From: Rotaria macrura
Lineage: Eukaryota > Rotifera > Eurotatoria > Philodinida > Philodinidae
Direction: 5' to 3'
DNA length: 64,000 nt
NCBI GenBank assembly: GCA_900239685.1
Contig: OENT01000845.1
Span: forward strand, 2,604-66,603
Below, in pieces: positions 1 to 12,906 of this stretch. How positions within the stretch are numbered: the stretch's first letter is position 1; the number at the start of each line of letters is the position of its first letter. The position numbers and the translations under genes are program-made. The notes beneath the pieces are model-generated. The model had not been told where the DNA came from. It saw only the letters and a program-made list of their open reading frames with translations, and searched no databases.

Positions 1-300
1 GGGTGTGGATGTGGGTGTGGGTGTGGGTATGGGTGTGGGTGTGTAGGTGGGTGTGGTTGTGGTTTTGGGTGGGGGTGTGGGTGTGAGTGGGGCCTTGGTT
101 GTGGCTGTTTGTGTACGATTGCGTGGTGAGTGTTATTGTTGGTGCAGACTATGACATATTGTGGTTGTGGGTGGGTGCGGTTGTGGGTCCTCGTCAGGGT
201 GTACGTTTGGGTTGGGGTGCAGGCTTTGGTCTGTATGTGGGTTCGGCTGCAACTCTGAGTTTGGGTGTTGGAGTGCATGTGCGTGTGTTTTGTTGCTGTA
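1..300 (+). repeat. Degenerate TGTGGG-type telomere-like repeat block
   Basis: The first ~110 bases are almost pure variants of TGTGGG/GGGTGT on the + strand. The pattern then decays over the next ~190 bases into GT-rich sequence with scattered TGTGGGT units. TGTGGG is the telomeric repeat known from bdelloid rotifers. The G-rich strand reads 5' to 3' into the window. A chromosome end at the left edge should show the C-rich strand there, so this is an interstitial or inverted block and not a simple cap. The open frame at 87-350 lies inside the repeat and is not a gene. Confidence 0.75.
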
Positions 301-350
301 CATGTAGCTCAAGCGAACATCACGCCCTCAGAGATAGGCTTCACACCTAA

Positions 351-2453
351 AGCGACCCAGTTACATCAAAGCCGACAGGGAACACGCCACTCAGTGATCA
401 TTAGTATATATAAGTTTTATTCGGGGTACTAAGTTTCCTTGTAATTAGTTGGCTTTCAACACGATATGAATGCTATGGACTGCTTTTTGTGTTGCGTTGC
501 GGGAAGTAGTAAAGTTTCATTTCCTCTACTGTAATACTTCAATTCTCCTATCTATGTATAACCTTACTGCTAGTTGATTAGCATTCATTTTACTGAGCAC
601 CCTCCAGAAATCATAAGGGATGATATGGCGAATTTTTAATCTATGTTAAAGTTGATTGGGGCTTGAATCTCTTTTTCTATTGTTTGTGAAAAAGTAATAC
701 GCTGATTTAATTAATATCCTTCGTGCCGAATTGCAAATCATAGTTTCTTGTTTCGGATTATTTATGTCAATCTTGCAAGGTTGTGGACGATAGAAAAATT
801 AGTTCTCACACATATTCTATAGAATTCTGTTACACAATGCCTTATAAAATCGACTCAGAGCTGACGATAGTGTCTGTGAATATACATGAGATCTATTACA
901 TGTATCGGATTACATATTTTATTTATTTTCATTATCGTTTATTACGTTTCTCATTCCTTGCTAATTGTTCACATCGTATTAAAACATATTTGATCGTTAG
1001 CAATAGTTCTACATGCAAGGATTGCATTCTTTCACAACTTTAAATAACTCGACTGTTGCTGTAGGTTTACTTTTGATCGTAAAATTTCCCTGATTGTTTC
1101 AGGACAAAGAACACAAGAATGGATTATCTACATCAGCATAGACACAGTTGCTCGACGACGTCCATATTTCTGATTCAAGCTCAACAAAAGGTTTTATCAC
1201 TTTAATTCGTTTAACTTGTAGATTATTCAAGTATTAAATAGTATCCATTAGAAACATAGAGATAAAATTATGAATGAATTATTACAAGAATATAGTTATT
1301 CCCGTTTTTGGTTTGGTCTCTATAGAAATACGCGTGCTCTGAATATTGCATATGTTTTAGATAGAAATTCTTTGAACTGAGTTGCATTTTACTTGAGGGA
1401 ACCGAAAGTACTTGAAAGTTTCGAAGCGTTATCTTAATAATAATTGATCATGATTTTTGAATCTATTAAATCTGTTCTTCACTTTCTCATGATGGCATGA
1501 CTCTCAGCAAGTTACCTTAGTATAGTGAAACACGGCATCGTCTATTCCTACCGAATGTGGAACATGAATACTGTTTTTATGCAATTTCATATCGTTTATG
1601 TTAGAATGAGCCATTCTCAGTTTTTATTCGTTCGAATGATGTCCTCTCTGACAATGGACATCATGATCTTAAGAATACTGTAATCATGAATATTATCTAG
1701 AGAGCTTTGTCAAATGATAATAAATATCTGACTAGCTAGAAAAAAAGTGTTACTATTTGTATGTATTCAATAGAAACTGCTTATTATAGTATATATGAAG
1801 GTCAAGCCAATGTTGATCGTTGAAACATGGAATACAAGACAGTTTTTCTTGAAGCATTTCTGATTGAATGCTATGATTTTATCACTATTTCACAGAGACG
1901 CACAATTTTATTTTTTTTCCTACGAATGCCTGTAAAATGTCTTTTACTCATGAATTGTTGAATTTAAGTAGCCATATGTTGCACTTATTAGAAAATTCAG
2001 GATAGATAATGCAAGTGCGCATATGATATTTCTAACTTTACTTTTGAGCATTTGAGACAACTGTATCTTTTTAAGACGATTGATCGAAATGCAATTAATT
2101 TTGCATACTGCTCGACATCGATAGACGAACCGATTGTGATTGTCGTTGTTGATCATTCACAATGTTTTCATTTATTTCCTATTTTCTTATGACCTATTGG
2201 GCTTGAAATAAGAAAGAAAAAGTACCCACTAGCTTGAATATCAACCACTCGCAATTACGTTTTACCTTCAGATGTTACCCTCAGTCAATATCTCCCTTCA
2301 TTTCATTCATGTATTACAGCTAAATCGAGGGACTATTGATATCTTTTTCTAGAAGCAATTAACCATCTAACACGTTGTGTTTATGTGTTGTTACATCAAG
2401 TATGCATTTATCAAAAGCGCCCTTCGGGATTATGAACTATGAAAGCTGTACAG
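351..2453. other. AT-rich intergenic stretch, no gene seen
   Basis: About 2.1 kb without a convincing open frame on either strand. The short frames at 783-1043 (+) and 1944-2156 (-) have no protein-like pattern and no supporting splice or start context. No RNA gene or repeat was recognised. Confidence 0.6.
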
Positions 2454-2462
2454 TATATATAA
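2454..2462 (+). promoter_or_regulatory. TATA-box candidate of the mini-gene
   Basis: TATATATAA lies about 180 bases before the ATG at 2634. A donor-like AAGAG|GTAGGTAATT near 2516 and an acceptor-like AAG near 2611 would allow a 5' UTR intron, placing a transcription start roughly 30 bases after this box. Confidence 0.4.
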
Positions 2463-2633
2463 CCATTGATTTTCAGTAGACATTCACGATCGACTTCTCA
2501 TCGGTAGAGTAAGAGGTAGGTAATTATTTGTATCTATTAGATCGAATATAGCCTATTTTTGATATGTTGCTAGAGCACGGAAAGCTTCATCGTATCTCAA
2601 TTTCATCGAAGTAATTAACTCTTATCAATCATC

Positions 2634-2823
2634 ATGGTGAGTTAGTTTTCTTTTTCCATTCGTTTTATATGTTTATTTTATCATTTAGGTTTTTCAACCA
2701 TCATACCATTCAGCATTCACTGCACCAGTACACAGCTGTCCAAAATGTTCATACGGTCAACAATCCATGGTTGCCCGACCAGTCTTTTATCCACCTATGT
2801 CTTATTATCCAAGACGCTACTGA
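2634..2823 (+). CDS. Spliced mini-gene, 45 aa, first coding exon is the ATG alone
   Basis: Exon 1 is ATG at 2634-2636, followed by a 52-bp GT-AG intron (2637-2688, GTGAGT ... CATTTAG) and an exon at 2689-2823 ending in TGA. The predicted protein has 45 residues: M followed by VFQPSYHS, a CPKCSYGQQ stretch with a CxxC pair, and a Tyr/Pro-rich tail ending YPPMSYYPRRY. There is no signal peptide or membrane segment. The support is architectural: TATA-like box upstream, good start context (ATCATCATGG), consensus intron of the size used by the other genes here, and AATAAA about 110 bases after the stop. I do not recognise the family. Alternatively it could be an untranslated exon with a chance frame. 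Confidence 0.55.
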
Positions 2824-2932
2824 TCGATGCTCAATACTTTTCTTTTAACGGACTCACCTTTTACGATGCGAAGAGAATTTAGATAAGCATCAATCATGAA
2901 TGTCGTCCAATTTTTGTTTCATTAATTAAAAC

Positions 2933-2938
2933 AATAAA
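2933..2938 (+). promoter_or_regulatory. Polyadenylation signal AATAAA after the mini-gene
   Basis: AATAAA in an A-rich run, 110 bases after the mini-gene stop codon, on its strand. Confidence 0.4.
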
Positions 2939-2939
2939 A

Positions 2940-5900
2940 ATTGACAAAAATAACTAAACAAACGTTGACTACTAAATAGCTACAGTCAAAAATCAAAGCG
3001 AATTGAGTAGAAAATGATATACGTAGCTGCTTACAATGAACAACGATAGTTACGTACACAAACGCACGAAATTGAATCGAATAAAGCTTATATCTTGTCA
3101 CAGATATTATATTTTCAAGAAAAATCTCGATTGACTGTGCCCTCTGTTTATACAGCAGTAGAGTGATTTAGAAACAAGTGAATGCTAGCTAGACGCATAG
3201 GTGGCCGACAGAAAACTTCACAACGAAGGTGACTTCATTGATCTAATTCTCATGAAATTTACTCGTCGGAGACCAAGATGAGAAACAATGAGCTTCAAAC
3301 AATATCTTTGTCTTCTGACCTTCGTACTTGTTTCTTGAGTAAATGGAATAAAATAAATTTCCAAATTATGATCTATGATAAGAAAGCAGTAATCTAGTGA
3401 CTGATAGCTTATTTTTTATCCAATACAATTATTGTTTTACGAGGCAAGCATTCCCTTTCACCTTACCGCAATCTCATATGTTAGTAGATACATTTATCAT
3501 TGCGTTTACAACCACCGTGACTATTCTTATTCGCCAATATCTGGTTTCTTTATGTGAAGACGAAAACACACACTCACCTTTTTATGTGTATTAAGTCCCG
3601 TGGAACAATGAAGAAAAAAAGAAATCAGAAAGTTATGGTTGATGATAAATGACAAAAATAATAGGTTTTGATCTATAATTTACTATTGGTCTATACTTGC
3701 AGTTCGACAGAGTATCATCTTTCTTTCAAACAACATCTTATTTTTTATTTACGTCACTTGTCAACTGACAAATAAGGCTGAAGAATACACGATGTTAATG
3801 GCAACGTGAACGCATGCGTTTTTTTTTATTAGTATTGTATCAGTGCATGTTATTAGATTATTGAGTCCTGCCATTTGTATTTACTGAATCATTCGAATTA
3901 TTCTGCGAGAGTCGGTGTCAATGAAGAGATGATTCATTTGATACCACACCCTGGCACCGATCACTTTCTCATCACTAGATTCTGATAACGTGAATTTATC
4001 GAGTAGTTAGAATTTGTTGGTCATTCCATGAGTAATAGAAGAACAATCTTTTATAATCACTATTGATAATAATAGTGCATACAATTCTATAGTATAATAA
4101 ACCAGCTACATTGTTGGAAAATGTGAGCATTTTATTGTCGCTTGATTGACTCTCTCCTTATACCGTATTACGGGAGTTTTTTTCTCATTTCATTTATCTA
4201 TCACAAGCGTCATCAAGACTTGTTCATATGGAATGATGGAAAACTAACTACGAGAAAAACACATAAGGAATGCTGAGAAAAAATGGAGCAAATTTTCCAA
4301 ATGATTTATGAGAAGACATGGTTGAAAGCAGAATGACTATCATTTTTCTTCGCTCTCTTTTGATGATTGATTTTATATGCTGACATGCTCAAATAGATGT
4401 TGCATATCAAAGTATATCTCTCAGCTAGAATTTGGCAACTTGCATTATTAAACACAAAGAAAAAGAAAACGATTCTGCTTCGGTTTTCAAAATAGGATGT
4501 GCTAGCATAATCGTTAAACTATCAGATACATGCAAAAATTTCAGTGTTTAATTGTTGGAACAGAGGATAGCATATATTTCAGTATTTTAGCAGAACAATC
4601 TTACATATATTTCTTTTTCAACATTCTCCACACGACGCTGGGTTCAAGACATTGAAAGAGTTTTTTTAGAGCCTCCGAACTTTATGTGGTCAAGATACAG
4701 GAACACAACATAATAAATGTTATGCCAAAAGCAATTCATGATAAAAATTGAGTGTAAAATATTAAATTGCATTGGATTGATGACGAGAGTGTTTTTATAA
4801 GCAACAGAGAAGCTTCTCGTACAATCCTATCTATTAATGACGGAACTTCAGTTTGTTGATAGAGTAACAAGATTGGTCTATAATTGGGAAATAATTATGA
4901 ATCAACAATTAAAAATGAGCAGTTAAATAAAATATCTGCTTCGTTTATCGAGTGTAAAGAGGTTAAGCGATTAGAGTCCAAGTTCTACCTAAGTGCTTTG
5001 ACACTCCGTTTAGATCATGTTTCAAAGAAAAATAGATTCATATCCTGTGTTCATATTCATTGAATTATTTAAGAGCGCGTATTAGTAATATTTTGGCTAT
5101 TAATATACAGAGCATTCCGAAGACATGTTACTTAAATAGGCGTTGTTCTTTTTACATCTTGAAAATGTAAAAAGGATCTGTGCTCACATATTTCTAAGGG
5201 AGAAAATTTCAAGGATATTATGAGAGAATTTTCGAATGTGTACGATGATTGCTCAAATCATTTACCATCAAATATACATTCTTCAGCAATTAACTTAAGA
5301 TAGATACTAAGCCATGCCGATAACAAAAGAAATAATTCAAAATCATCGATTGTAAATGACATGCAATATGTTCTTGAGTCGATGAAGTTAATTGTCTAAA
5401 ACAACATGTCTATTTCCTCGTAAAACGTGGAGAAAAGTGTGTTGATGGTCAGAGATCTTATCCACACTCTTCAGATCTATTTATAGTGTTTCGAATGATT
5501 AGCTCTGATTTTAAGTCAGATACTAATGTATATTATCATTTATGTTCTCATACGAGTGTATTCATTCTGTTTCGGTACCAGTGCAAACGACGTACTTTTC
5601 ATCAAATGCTCTAGTGTTGCCTATTCATTTTTATCAGAAGTTATTAAACGGTGATTAACGAGCGATCATATCATATATCTACTACGGTGTTTACCTGAAA
5701 TGAATCATATCTTATTTTCACAGATGTAATACATGCGTTTTGATTGGTTCATTTTCACCATCATTTTACTCACGGAGCTGAATGCCATATTTTACCTCTT
5801 AGTAGTACTCGAAGATTTAATCCTCGTCTGTTTATTGTATTTGATTTAGTATACAAGCATTCATATTATTTAGTTTTGACTGAAAATATAGAAATTTAGC

Positions 5901-6011
5901 ATAGAATTTTATCGAAGGAAAAACAGCACTCTGTTGTTTGAATAATACTCAGAGAGGAACACAGACTTTGTTTCTTCTGCTTGTCTATAGATAGAGAGAA
6001 GTTAGTTCAAC
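2940..6011. other. AT-rich intergenic stretch
   Basis: About 3 kb with no supported gene. A small hairpin, CTTTTTACAT / ATGTAAAAAG with a 7-base loop, sits at 5148-5174. The bases just before 6012 contain TTGTCTATAG, a possible acceptor for the leader of the MFS gene. Confidence 0.55.
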
Positions 6012-7655
6012 ATGAAAACACCATACGTTATCGAAATCTTTTATTACACGCTACAGCACATTATCGGACCTTTTATGAGACTTTTTAAATCTTGCGTTGT
6101 TACTACACGTACGTCTGTGCTAGTTTCACGTTTACGTACCATATGCTGCATAGCCGATACATGCAACTTCGATTTGAATCGAGATATGATTCTATTGTTT
6201 ATCGCTCGATTTGTACGTCTATTCAGTTATGGCATGCTATCTGTTGCATTAGTTCTCTATCTAACAGTCAAAGGTTTCGATCAATGGCATATCGGTACTT
6301 TATTTACTGTCATTTTGGCCGGTGATATTATTATTACACTTCTATTGACAACCACAGCTGATGCACTCGGTCGAAGAAATATCCTAGTCGTCGGTTCCAT
6401 ATTAAAGTTGTTTGCTGGTGTCATGTTCGCATTCGTCGATCAATACTTACTTCTAGTATTCGCTGGCATAGTGGGAATCATTTCGCCTACTGGTGGTGAA
6501 ATCGGACCATTTATTTCAATTGAACAAGCTTGCATTACTGAGAGTATCAAGGATAAAGCTCAGATTGCGTAAGTAAAACGTAACACAACTGGATATCTCT
6601 ATAACTATTATTACTCAACTTTTAGAGCCATCTACGGTTGGTATAACTTTGTCGGTTATGTTTCGACAGCCCTTGGGGCATTGAGTTCGGGCTACGTCGT
6701 TTCAAAATTGATGAATGATTATCATTTACCTTCCGTAGATGCATATCGATCGATCATTATAGCTTATGCAGTATTTGGTGCAATTAAAACAGTCATATAT
6801 CTTTCGTTATCTCGTCGAATCGAAGCTACCCTATTGTTATATTCTGAATATAGCCTATCTGCAAAAGAATCATTATCTTCTCGGAGTGATGTAACAAAAA
6901 TATGCACTTACATTGCTCATTGGTTTAATCAAAAATTCGGACTTCATCGACCTAGTTCACGCCGTACGGTTATCAAACTTAGTGCTTTATTTATTATCGA
7001 TGCGATAGGTGGTGGTTTTGTAATGCAGTCGATTATAGCCTATTGGTTTCATGAACGTTATCAGATGGATATCGAAAAGTTAGGTTTGATGATGATGTTT
7101 GCAAATTTGATCTCGGGGTTTTCTGCTATTTTGGTAACACCATTAGTTGGTCGAATCGGTGCCATAAATACGATGGTCTTCACACATGTAAGTACTGTTC
7201 TTTTAGGAAAAACTAAAGTTATGGACAAGCATATTCTTTTTGTAATGTAGATTCCGTCAAATATCTTTTTGATGCTTATTCCTTTCATGCAGACGAAGAC
7301 GTCGGCTGTCGCCATGCTTCTCATGCGATTTTCTATCAGTCAAATGGATGTACCAGCACGACAAACATTCGTAGCCATCAGTGTAGACAACAACGAACGA
7401 TCAGCAGCTAGTGGTATTACAAATCTAGTTCGATCAGTGGGTCTATCTGTATCGCCAATGATTGTCGGTTATCTTCTACAAGACAAAAAAAATTCTTTTC
7501 TATTCTCGTTACCATTTGTCATCGGCGGTGGACTCAAGCTATTCTACGATATTCTTCTCTATTGTTCATTTGATGTTTCGAATCAGAACCAATCAACAAG
7601 TGCGAAAGATGGACACACGAATCGGGACTTCAAAGAGTCCAATGAAAAGGTTTGA
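6012..7655 (+). CDS. Major facilitator superfamily transporter, bacterial/fungal type
   Basis: Three exons (6012-6568, 6626-7187, 7251-7655) with introns of 57 and 63 bp give 507 codons in frame. This is a polytopic membrane transporter; the substrate cannot be read from the sequence. Visible features are TM1 near residues 58-80 (ILLFIARFVRLFSYGM), the loop 2-3 MFS signature TTTADALGRRNIL near 115, the EIGPFISIEQ stretch in TM4-5, AIYGWYNFVGY at the first splice junction, THIPSNIFLMLIPF at the second, and QMDVPARQTFVAI followed by DNNERSAASGITN in the C-terminal half. That signature set is typical of bacterial and fungal drug-type MFS proteins rather than animal SLC families, so horizontal origin is plausible, with introns gained later. 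The length is normal for a 12-TM MFS protein. The N-terminal ~55 residues are less conserved-looking, so the true start could be further in. Confidence 0.88.
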
Positions 7656-7876
7656 TTCAAATAGAATAATATTCTATTTGAGAAAAAAGTGCGAGGTAAA
7701 GAACGGCGTTCGGATATTTTCACTTTGGATAGATAGAGGGATCATGTGTCTTGTTTTACGTGATGTAGTACCCATTTTTACCTATGATTGCAATAACCAA
7801 AGAAGCTTCCAGTATATGTCAACCTTGTGGTCTCAATTTTAAAATGACTGTAAAAATGAAATTTTATTTCATGTCC

Positions 7877-8646
7877 TTAGTAAAAAATAATTAAAAAAAG
7901 TAAAGCAGAAATCATCAACACTTTATTTCGTAATTTGTAAATCATTAATGAATCGTTACAGTATGACGTTGTACAACAATCAACTTCAAGTGATGAACCA
8001 CCAAATAAATAACCAAATTCAGTACATGATTGAACACATTCTTTAACAACATAACGTGTTGGTGCATATGCCATAAATACGGTTAATTTCTAATCGTATT
8101 GAAAAGAAAAAAAAATACATTAAAAAAGACGAAAAATAATTTTTCATACATAACAATATGCACAAACGGGAAGACTTAGACTGGCATTAGATGCTTGCAA
8201 ATCAAACGGATCACCACAATCAATACATGTGTAACAAGCAATTGTTTGTATTGGTGAGATTTCTGTAAAATATTTTCAAATAATATATGTCATACGAAGA
8301 AATGCTAAACTACTGGTTTTCACTTATGAGGAGCAATTTCAATTTAATATCAGCACCCTACTTACAATGCTTAGGAACGAAAGAAGCAGCACGACCCATG
8401 AAACTATATTCAAACTTCATAACTAAAAGATAGGTTTTATCTCGTGAAACTTAATGACAAACAACGAATTAATACAGCATAGTTAAGATACCTTTCGAAT
8501 CCTACTGTCTGATTATGAATACTGCCTCTTGTATTTTAATTAAATCATTTGAAAGAAAATTGAAAATCATACGAAATCGTTGATAACTTACGAATAAGAA
8601 ATATAAACACTACTATCCACAGAAGTTTAGAACCCATGATCATCAT
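7877..8646 (-). CDS. Ly6/uPAR (LU, three-finger) domain protein with GPI-type tail
   Basis: Three exons on the minus strand (8592-8646, 8150-8262, 7877-8089) give 126 codons in frame. Exon 1 is a signal peptide (GSKLLWIVVFIFLI). The mature part has exactly ten cysteines, at about residues 28, 31, 34, 52, 55, 74, 78, 94, 95 and 100. The spacing is the LU pattern: ACYTCIDCGDPF at the start, KECVQSC in the middle and CCTTSYCND at the end (CCxxxxCN). A hydrophobic tail (VLMISALLFLIIFY) follows, as expected for GPI attachment. The protein would sit on the outer cell surface; the ligand is unknown. The start codon is 146 bp after the HPS1 stop on the same strand, and the gene converges on the MFS gene. 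AATAAA is found just after the stop (minus strand, 7863-7868). Confidence 0.85.
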
Positions 8647-8792
8647 ACTTTTATTTCAAAAAAAAATAAAATAAAATGCAAATTTTTAATGGAACATAAA
8701 AACAACAACGACGAGAAATAAAACAGACATGAAATTGTTTACTCTCATCGAAATATAATCCTTTTACATATTGTGTTGTTTTCTGTTTCTGT

Positions 8793-11700
8793 TTAATCAT
8801 CAAGTTCCATTAGTCTTGGCCACAATTCTTCGCATTGTTCGCGAACACTACTCGACGGTACAATTCGAAGATGTACACATATCAATTCGAAGCATACCAG
8901 TGATGTTTGATCAACGATAGAAGAACAATTGTCATAAGCCAATGCTCTAGTGATAATTTTAATTTTTTTATTCATTCAAAAAATAAACATAATCCACTAC
9001 CTATAAAAGTCGTAATGTAAGATACCAGGTGGTTGATATTTTTCAAAAGGTTTGTAGAGTCGTATAGATGCACCCTAGAATAAAACAAAAAAGTTCTGCA
9101 TGGAAATTATTTAAAACTCTCAGTTGATTGATATAGATACGATGGATTTTCTTAGATGAAATTTGTATTTTTTTTATAACTATCAGTAACTTCTAAGAAA
9201 GAAACTATGTACCCAATTGTCAGTGAATATTACAGTCAGACACTCTTTTCTCTTGAATATCTTTTACCCCTATTGATATAAACACTGAACTGATAAATCT
9301 TTCAGTTGTTCGATCATCAGTAACATTTCTAAAGATCATCCGAGATACTCAATATTCAAAAACCTGTTAACATTTAAACGAATCGATTCTGAAATCAATG
9401 TTGAAAATTCCATTTTTCTCAATCGATTGACATACATTACTCTCTTGTAAACGTAACGTATAATTGTATGTAAAATGTTCATCAGTCATTGCATACGACG
9501 TACAACCACGTTGAAGAGCTGAGAGACATTCCAATTCAAATTTTAATATCTTGAAACAAAATGGTAAGAATTTTGAAATAAGAAATGTATTCAGAATTTT
9601 TCAAACTTTTTTCTCTAACGATTGTTCTTGTCCATTCATATTATGAGTTGTAGCGAAATTATATGGATTTTCATCTGTATATAATGCTGGTGAACATATA
9701 CGACCACCTAAACGATCGATAAGTGCAAAATGGACAAGACCCGGAAAATCATTGTGACAACTAGAATGAATCTATCAAGTAAAAGACAAACAATACAAAG
9801 ATTTGTTCATATACGTACAAACTCATCGTAATATTTCTTTGAGATTTAATTTCGATAAAAGAGAACCAATCTTCTAATTTTATGAATAATTTCTTCTGTA
9901 GACTTTTTATCAGTGGTGAATCTGTTGTTGTTTGATTAGTATCACTGTTCAAAAGAACATATTCACTTGAATCGAAAAATAAATGATGAAATATATCGAT
10001 TGAATAATCACGTATGTTTTCTAAATTCGTCAGAATTTGATGACCTCTTTAGAAAAATTTTAGATAATAAAAATAGAATTAAAAACAAATATATCATTTT
10101 ACTTCTGATCATTTTCATTGATAATATCAGTACTTTTGACTAATGATTTATATATAGTTTTCGTTTCACTCAATATATTTGAGAATAGATTCGAATGAAA
10201 TTTTCGACTTTCAAACTTCAAATAATAATAATATATAATTTTAAATCTATCTTGAATAATTAAATTCTTACGTATCGTCGGATAGTTGTATTATTTTCGA
10301 TAGGTCTGACCAGATTACTCAGCCGATTATATGTAAATTGTAATTGACTTATGGATAGATCAAGTTGACGAACAAGTTCCGATAAATGTGAACAAACTAA
10401 ACTGCTCTTCCACTAAAATTTAACATTGAAAAAGTATCTGCAATTCTCTCACATAGCTACATATCGAAAAACAGAATAATTAAATTTGGAAAATATTTTC
10501 AGATCAAAACAACTGAAGTTGTTACAAATCTGAACCGGATAAGAAACAAATTTCGCCGCCGAATATATTTCACCATGTAAGTTCATATGTTTTCTGGATT
10601 TCTATTAGTTTGTTCTCGTGAGAACTTTACTGAGAAAGCAAGTATTCCAATTATAAAACGTCTGTTATCATTTCGTATGCGGCAACATGAAACAGTAACA
10701 GAACTCAACATTCTTCCTTCTACTAGAATAATAGAGATTCTGTATACTACGAATGATTCGAGAACACTTTTTGTTTAATGCATTATATTAGAAATGTATG
10801 GTAGGTCGATCTTCTTAGACTTTAATCATTTTTAATATTATTTAAATGTTCATTAAAATTTCTTGATTTTCACTTACTTCAACAAGAACAAGTGCAGAAA
10901 TCTCATTGGGCAATGGTATTGTATACATTGTAAATGGTGCAAGATTTCTACTTGATGTTTTCAAAAATACCACTTCGATCAGAAGATTGTCATTTGTTGG
11001 TATTGGTTGTGATTGAGGAAGAGCTGATAATGAATATGACTAGGAGTGAAAGTCAAATAGTATGTAAGAGGAACAAAAGAAAAGTAGATTATATGTACTC
11101 GTCGAGTTTGTGAAATATGATTGTCTTGTGAAGTTGTTGTTGTTGTTGTTAAATTTTGATGAGTCTTGTCAGTCTTAGTTTTATATGTATGAGCCATTCT
11201 ATTCGATGCACTATGTTCTTTTAATTCAAATTGATGACGCATCGATCGACTTGAATTGTTAAGTAGCAATAAGAAAAGATCACTATTATTTGGTCGATTT
11301 TGATCATTACTAAAAATGTTTTTCTTTCTCTTACATATGAATTGTGTTCAAAAACAATATATATATATATATATACATACCTTGTGTATGTATAAACAAT
11401 TTTATCTTTACATGTAAAAAGTACTATGCTTGGTTGAGTGTGAAGCCAGGATTGAATATCTTGATTGATAATTGTACAAGCTTCGAGACATTGTTGACGA
11501 ATTAATGAATTGATATGTAAATGTTCACAACTCTAATTTAGTATATTTATTTTTCATCGAAGAACAATCTACGAACAATATATATATATATATATTTTTG
11601 ATGTTCTTACCTCGAAAATAAGTGCTTGATTGGTTGTGATATTATTCAAATAATATTGAAGCGATGATGATATTCGATCGCTTAATTCATAAATTGTTTT

Positions 11701-12763
11701 TGATTTTCTATTTAAACAGCATGAAATGAATGTATTCATTAGCTCGTGAGTTTCATGCTTCTATTTCTCTTTATAGATTCCGAAAAGAATGAACTATATT
11801 TTTCTCCTACCGAAATATTCTGATTACATTTTTGAGTTCAAATATCTTCATTTCTTAAAAGAAACATCGAACTCTTTCATCGATCAGAGTGTCTATGAAA
11901 AGAAGCTTTTCGAGAGCTGCGAAGTCGAACAAAATCTATAAATTCAAGTTGAATACGAAGTAACACATAGTAATAATTCATGAATGATTAACTATTACAA
12001 TATGTTTTTGGAACTAACTAGAAGAATCTTGGACGCGGCGTCGACGAATCTGGATGTACTTCACTGACTGACAAAATGCGATTGCGATGATATCTAGTGA
12101 ATTGATCTGTCTTACTGGACTCGGCACTGATTTTTAGCTGATCACATTCGAAAAGGAAGCAATAGTTACAACAAAATGAACCAAAATATTACTCTGTGAC
12201 GTGAACGCATGTATGTGTTCTAGTATACTTACACAAATGGTAATACGCCTAAATGAAATTTAATTAAAGCTTTGAATAAATTAATTGCTTTAAGTACAAT
12301 AATTGTATTAAATGATTCATCGGCCATGCATATAATACTACTTTCTCCAATCTAATATATTAGAACATAATGTTAAGAATTAAACATCAAAACTATTTGA
12401 ATTCAATATACTTGATCGAAATATAATTCTACATTTGATTTCAATTTTATTCGTCGAATAGTACTCTTGCGATAGGATGTTTGTGAATGAAAACTTGTTA
12501 ATATTGAAAAATGTTGTATAATAGCATCATCAATAGAAAAATTGACATCTTGCATTACCTTTCAACGTATGATAACAATGTTAATGTAATTATCAAACAA
12601 TTATTCTTACCTCAGTTGTTTCTGTCGAATTTTCCTCAAATGTATAACCTCGATCAAGAAAACATTGATGTAAATATCCAAATAAATCATCAGTTAAAAA
12701 CCGATAAACTAAATCGGAATTCGGCCCAAAAGCAAGTATACCAAATAAGCAACGTGTGACCAT
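8793..12763 (-). CDS. HPS1: Hermansky-Pudlak syndrome 1 protein (BLOC-3 subunit)
   Basis: Fourteen exons on the minus strand: 12611-12763, 12412-12558, 12233-12351, 11611-11707, 11381-11532, 11099-11309, 10878-11039, 10272-10412, 10103-10215, 9819-10046, 9607-9760, 9436-9549, 9001-9074, 8793-8946. They give 672 codons, all phases closing, against about 700 in human HPS1. Diagnostic stretches are EDWFSFIEIKSQRNITM followed by NDFPGLVHFALIDR (human has DFPGLVHF followed by YVDR), LAPFTMYTIPL, the N-terminal longin-like half with QIGESSII, and the C-terminal SLVCFELICVHLRIVP. With HPS4 it forms BLOC-3, the exchange factor for Rab32/Rab38 in lysosome-related organelle biogenesis. A Thr/Gln/Asn-rich linker around residues 260-290 is poorly conserved. 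Three introns are unusually long (361, 465 and 525 bp). The donor at 9606 (AAAAAA|GTTTGA) is weak but needed for frame. Confidence 0.92.
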
Positions 12764-12906
12764 ATTTTCGTATTTTTGACAAACAAGATATTAGTGATAT
12801 GGAAGATAACGTTTACAAGCATGCATATATATATGTGTGTGTATGTGACGCGATTTATTTGTTTAAGAAGAAAAAAAAATAAGAAACGAATGAAAAACAG
12901 GAATCA
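12764..12906 (-). promoter_or_regulatory. Compact UNC-93 / HPS1 intergenic gap with poly(A) signal and TATA-like run
   Basis: On the minus strand this 143-bp gap contains AATAAA (12854-12859), 48 bases after the UNC-93-like stop, and then an ATATATATAT run at about 12824-12834, some 60 bases before the HPS1 ATG. There is no AG dinucleotide on the minus strand between 12764 and 12855, so no splice acceptor, cis or trans, can serve HPS1 here. This argues for a separate, very short promoter. Confidence 0.5.

Noticed and set aside
87..350. 87-codon frame at the left edge
   Set aside because: It lies inside degenerate GT-rich telomere-like repeat; the composition is a by-product of the repeat.
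783..1043. 86-codon frame
   Set aside because: It begins at GTG, has no protein-like pattern, no splice sites and no promoter or poly(A) context.
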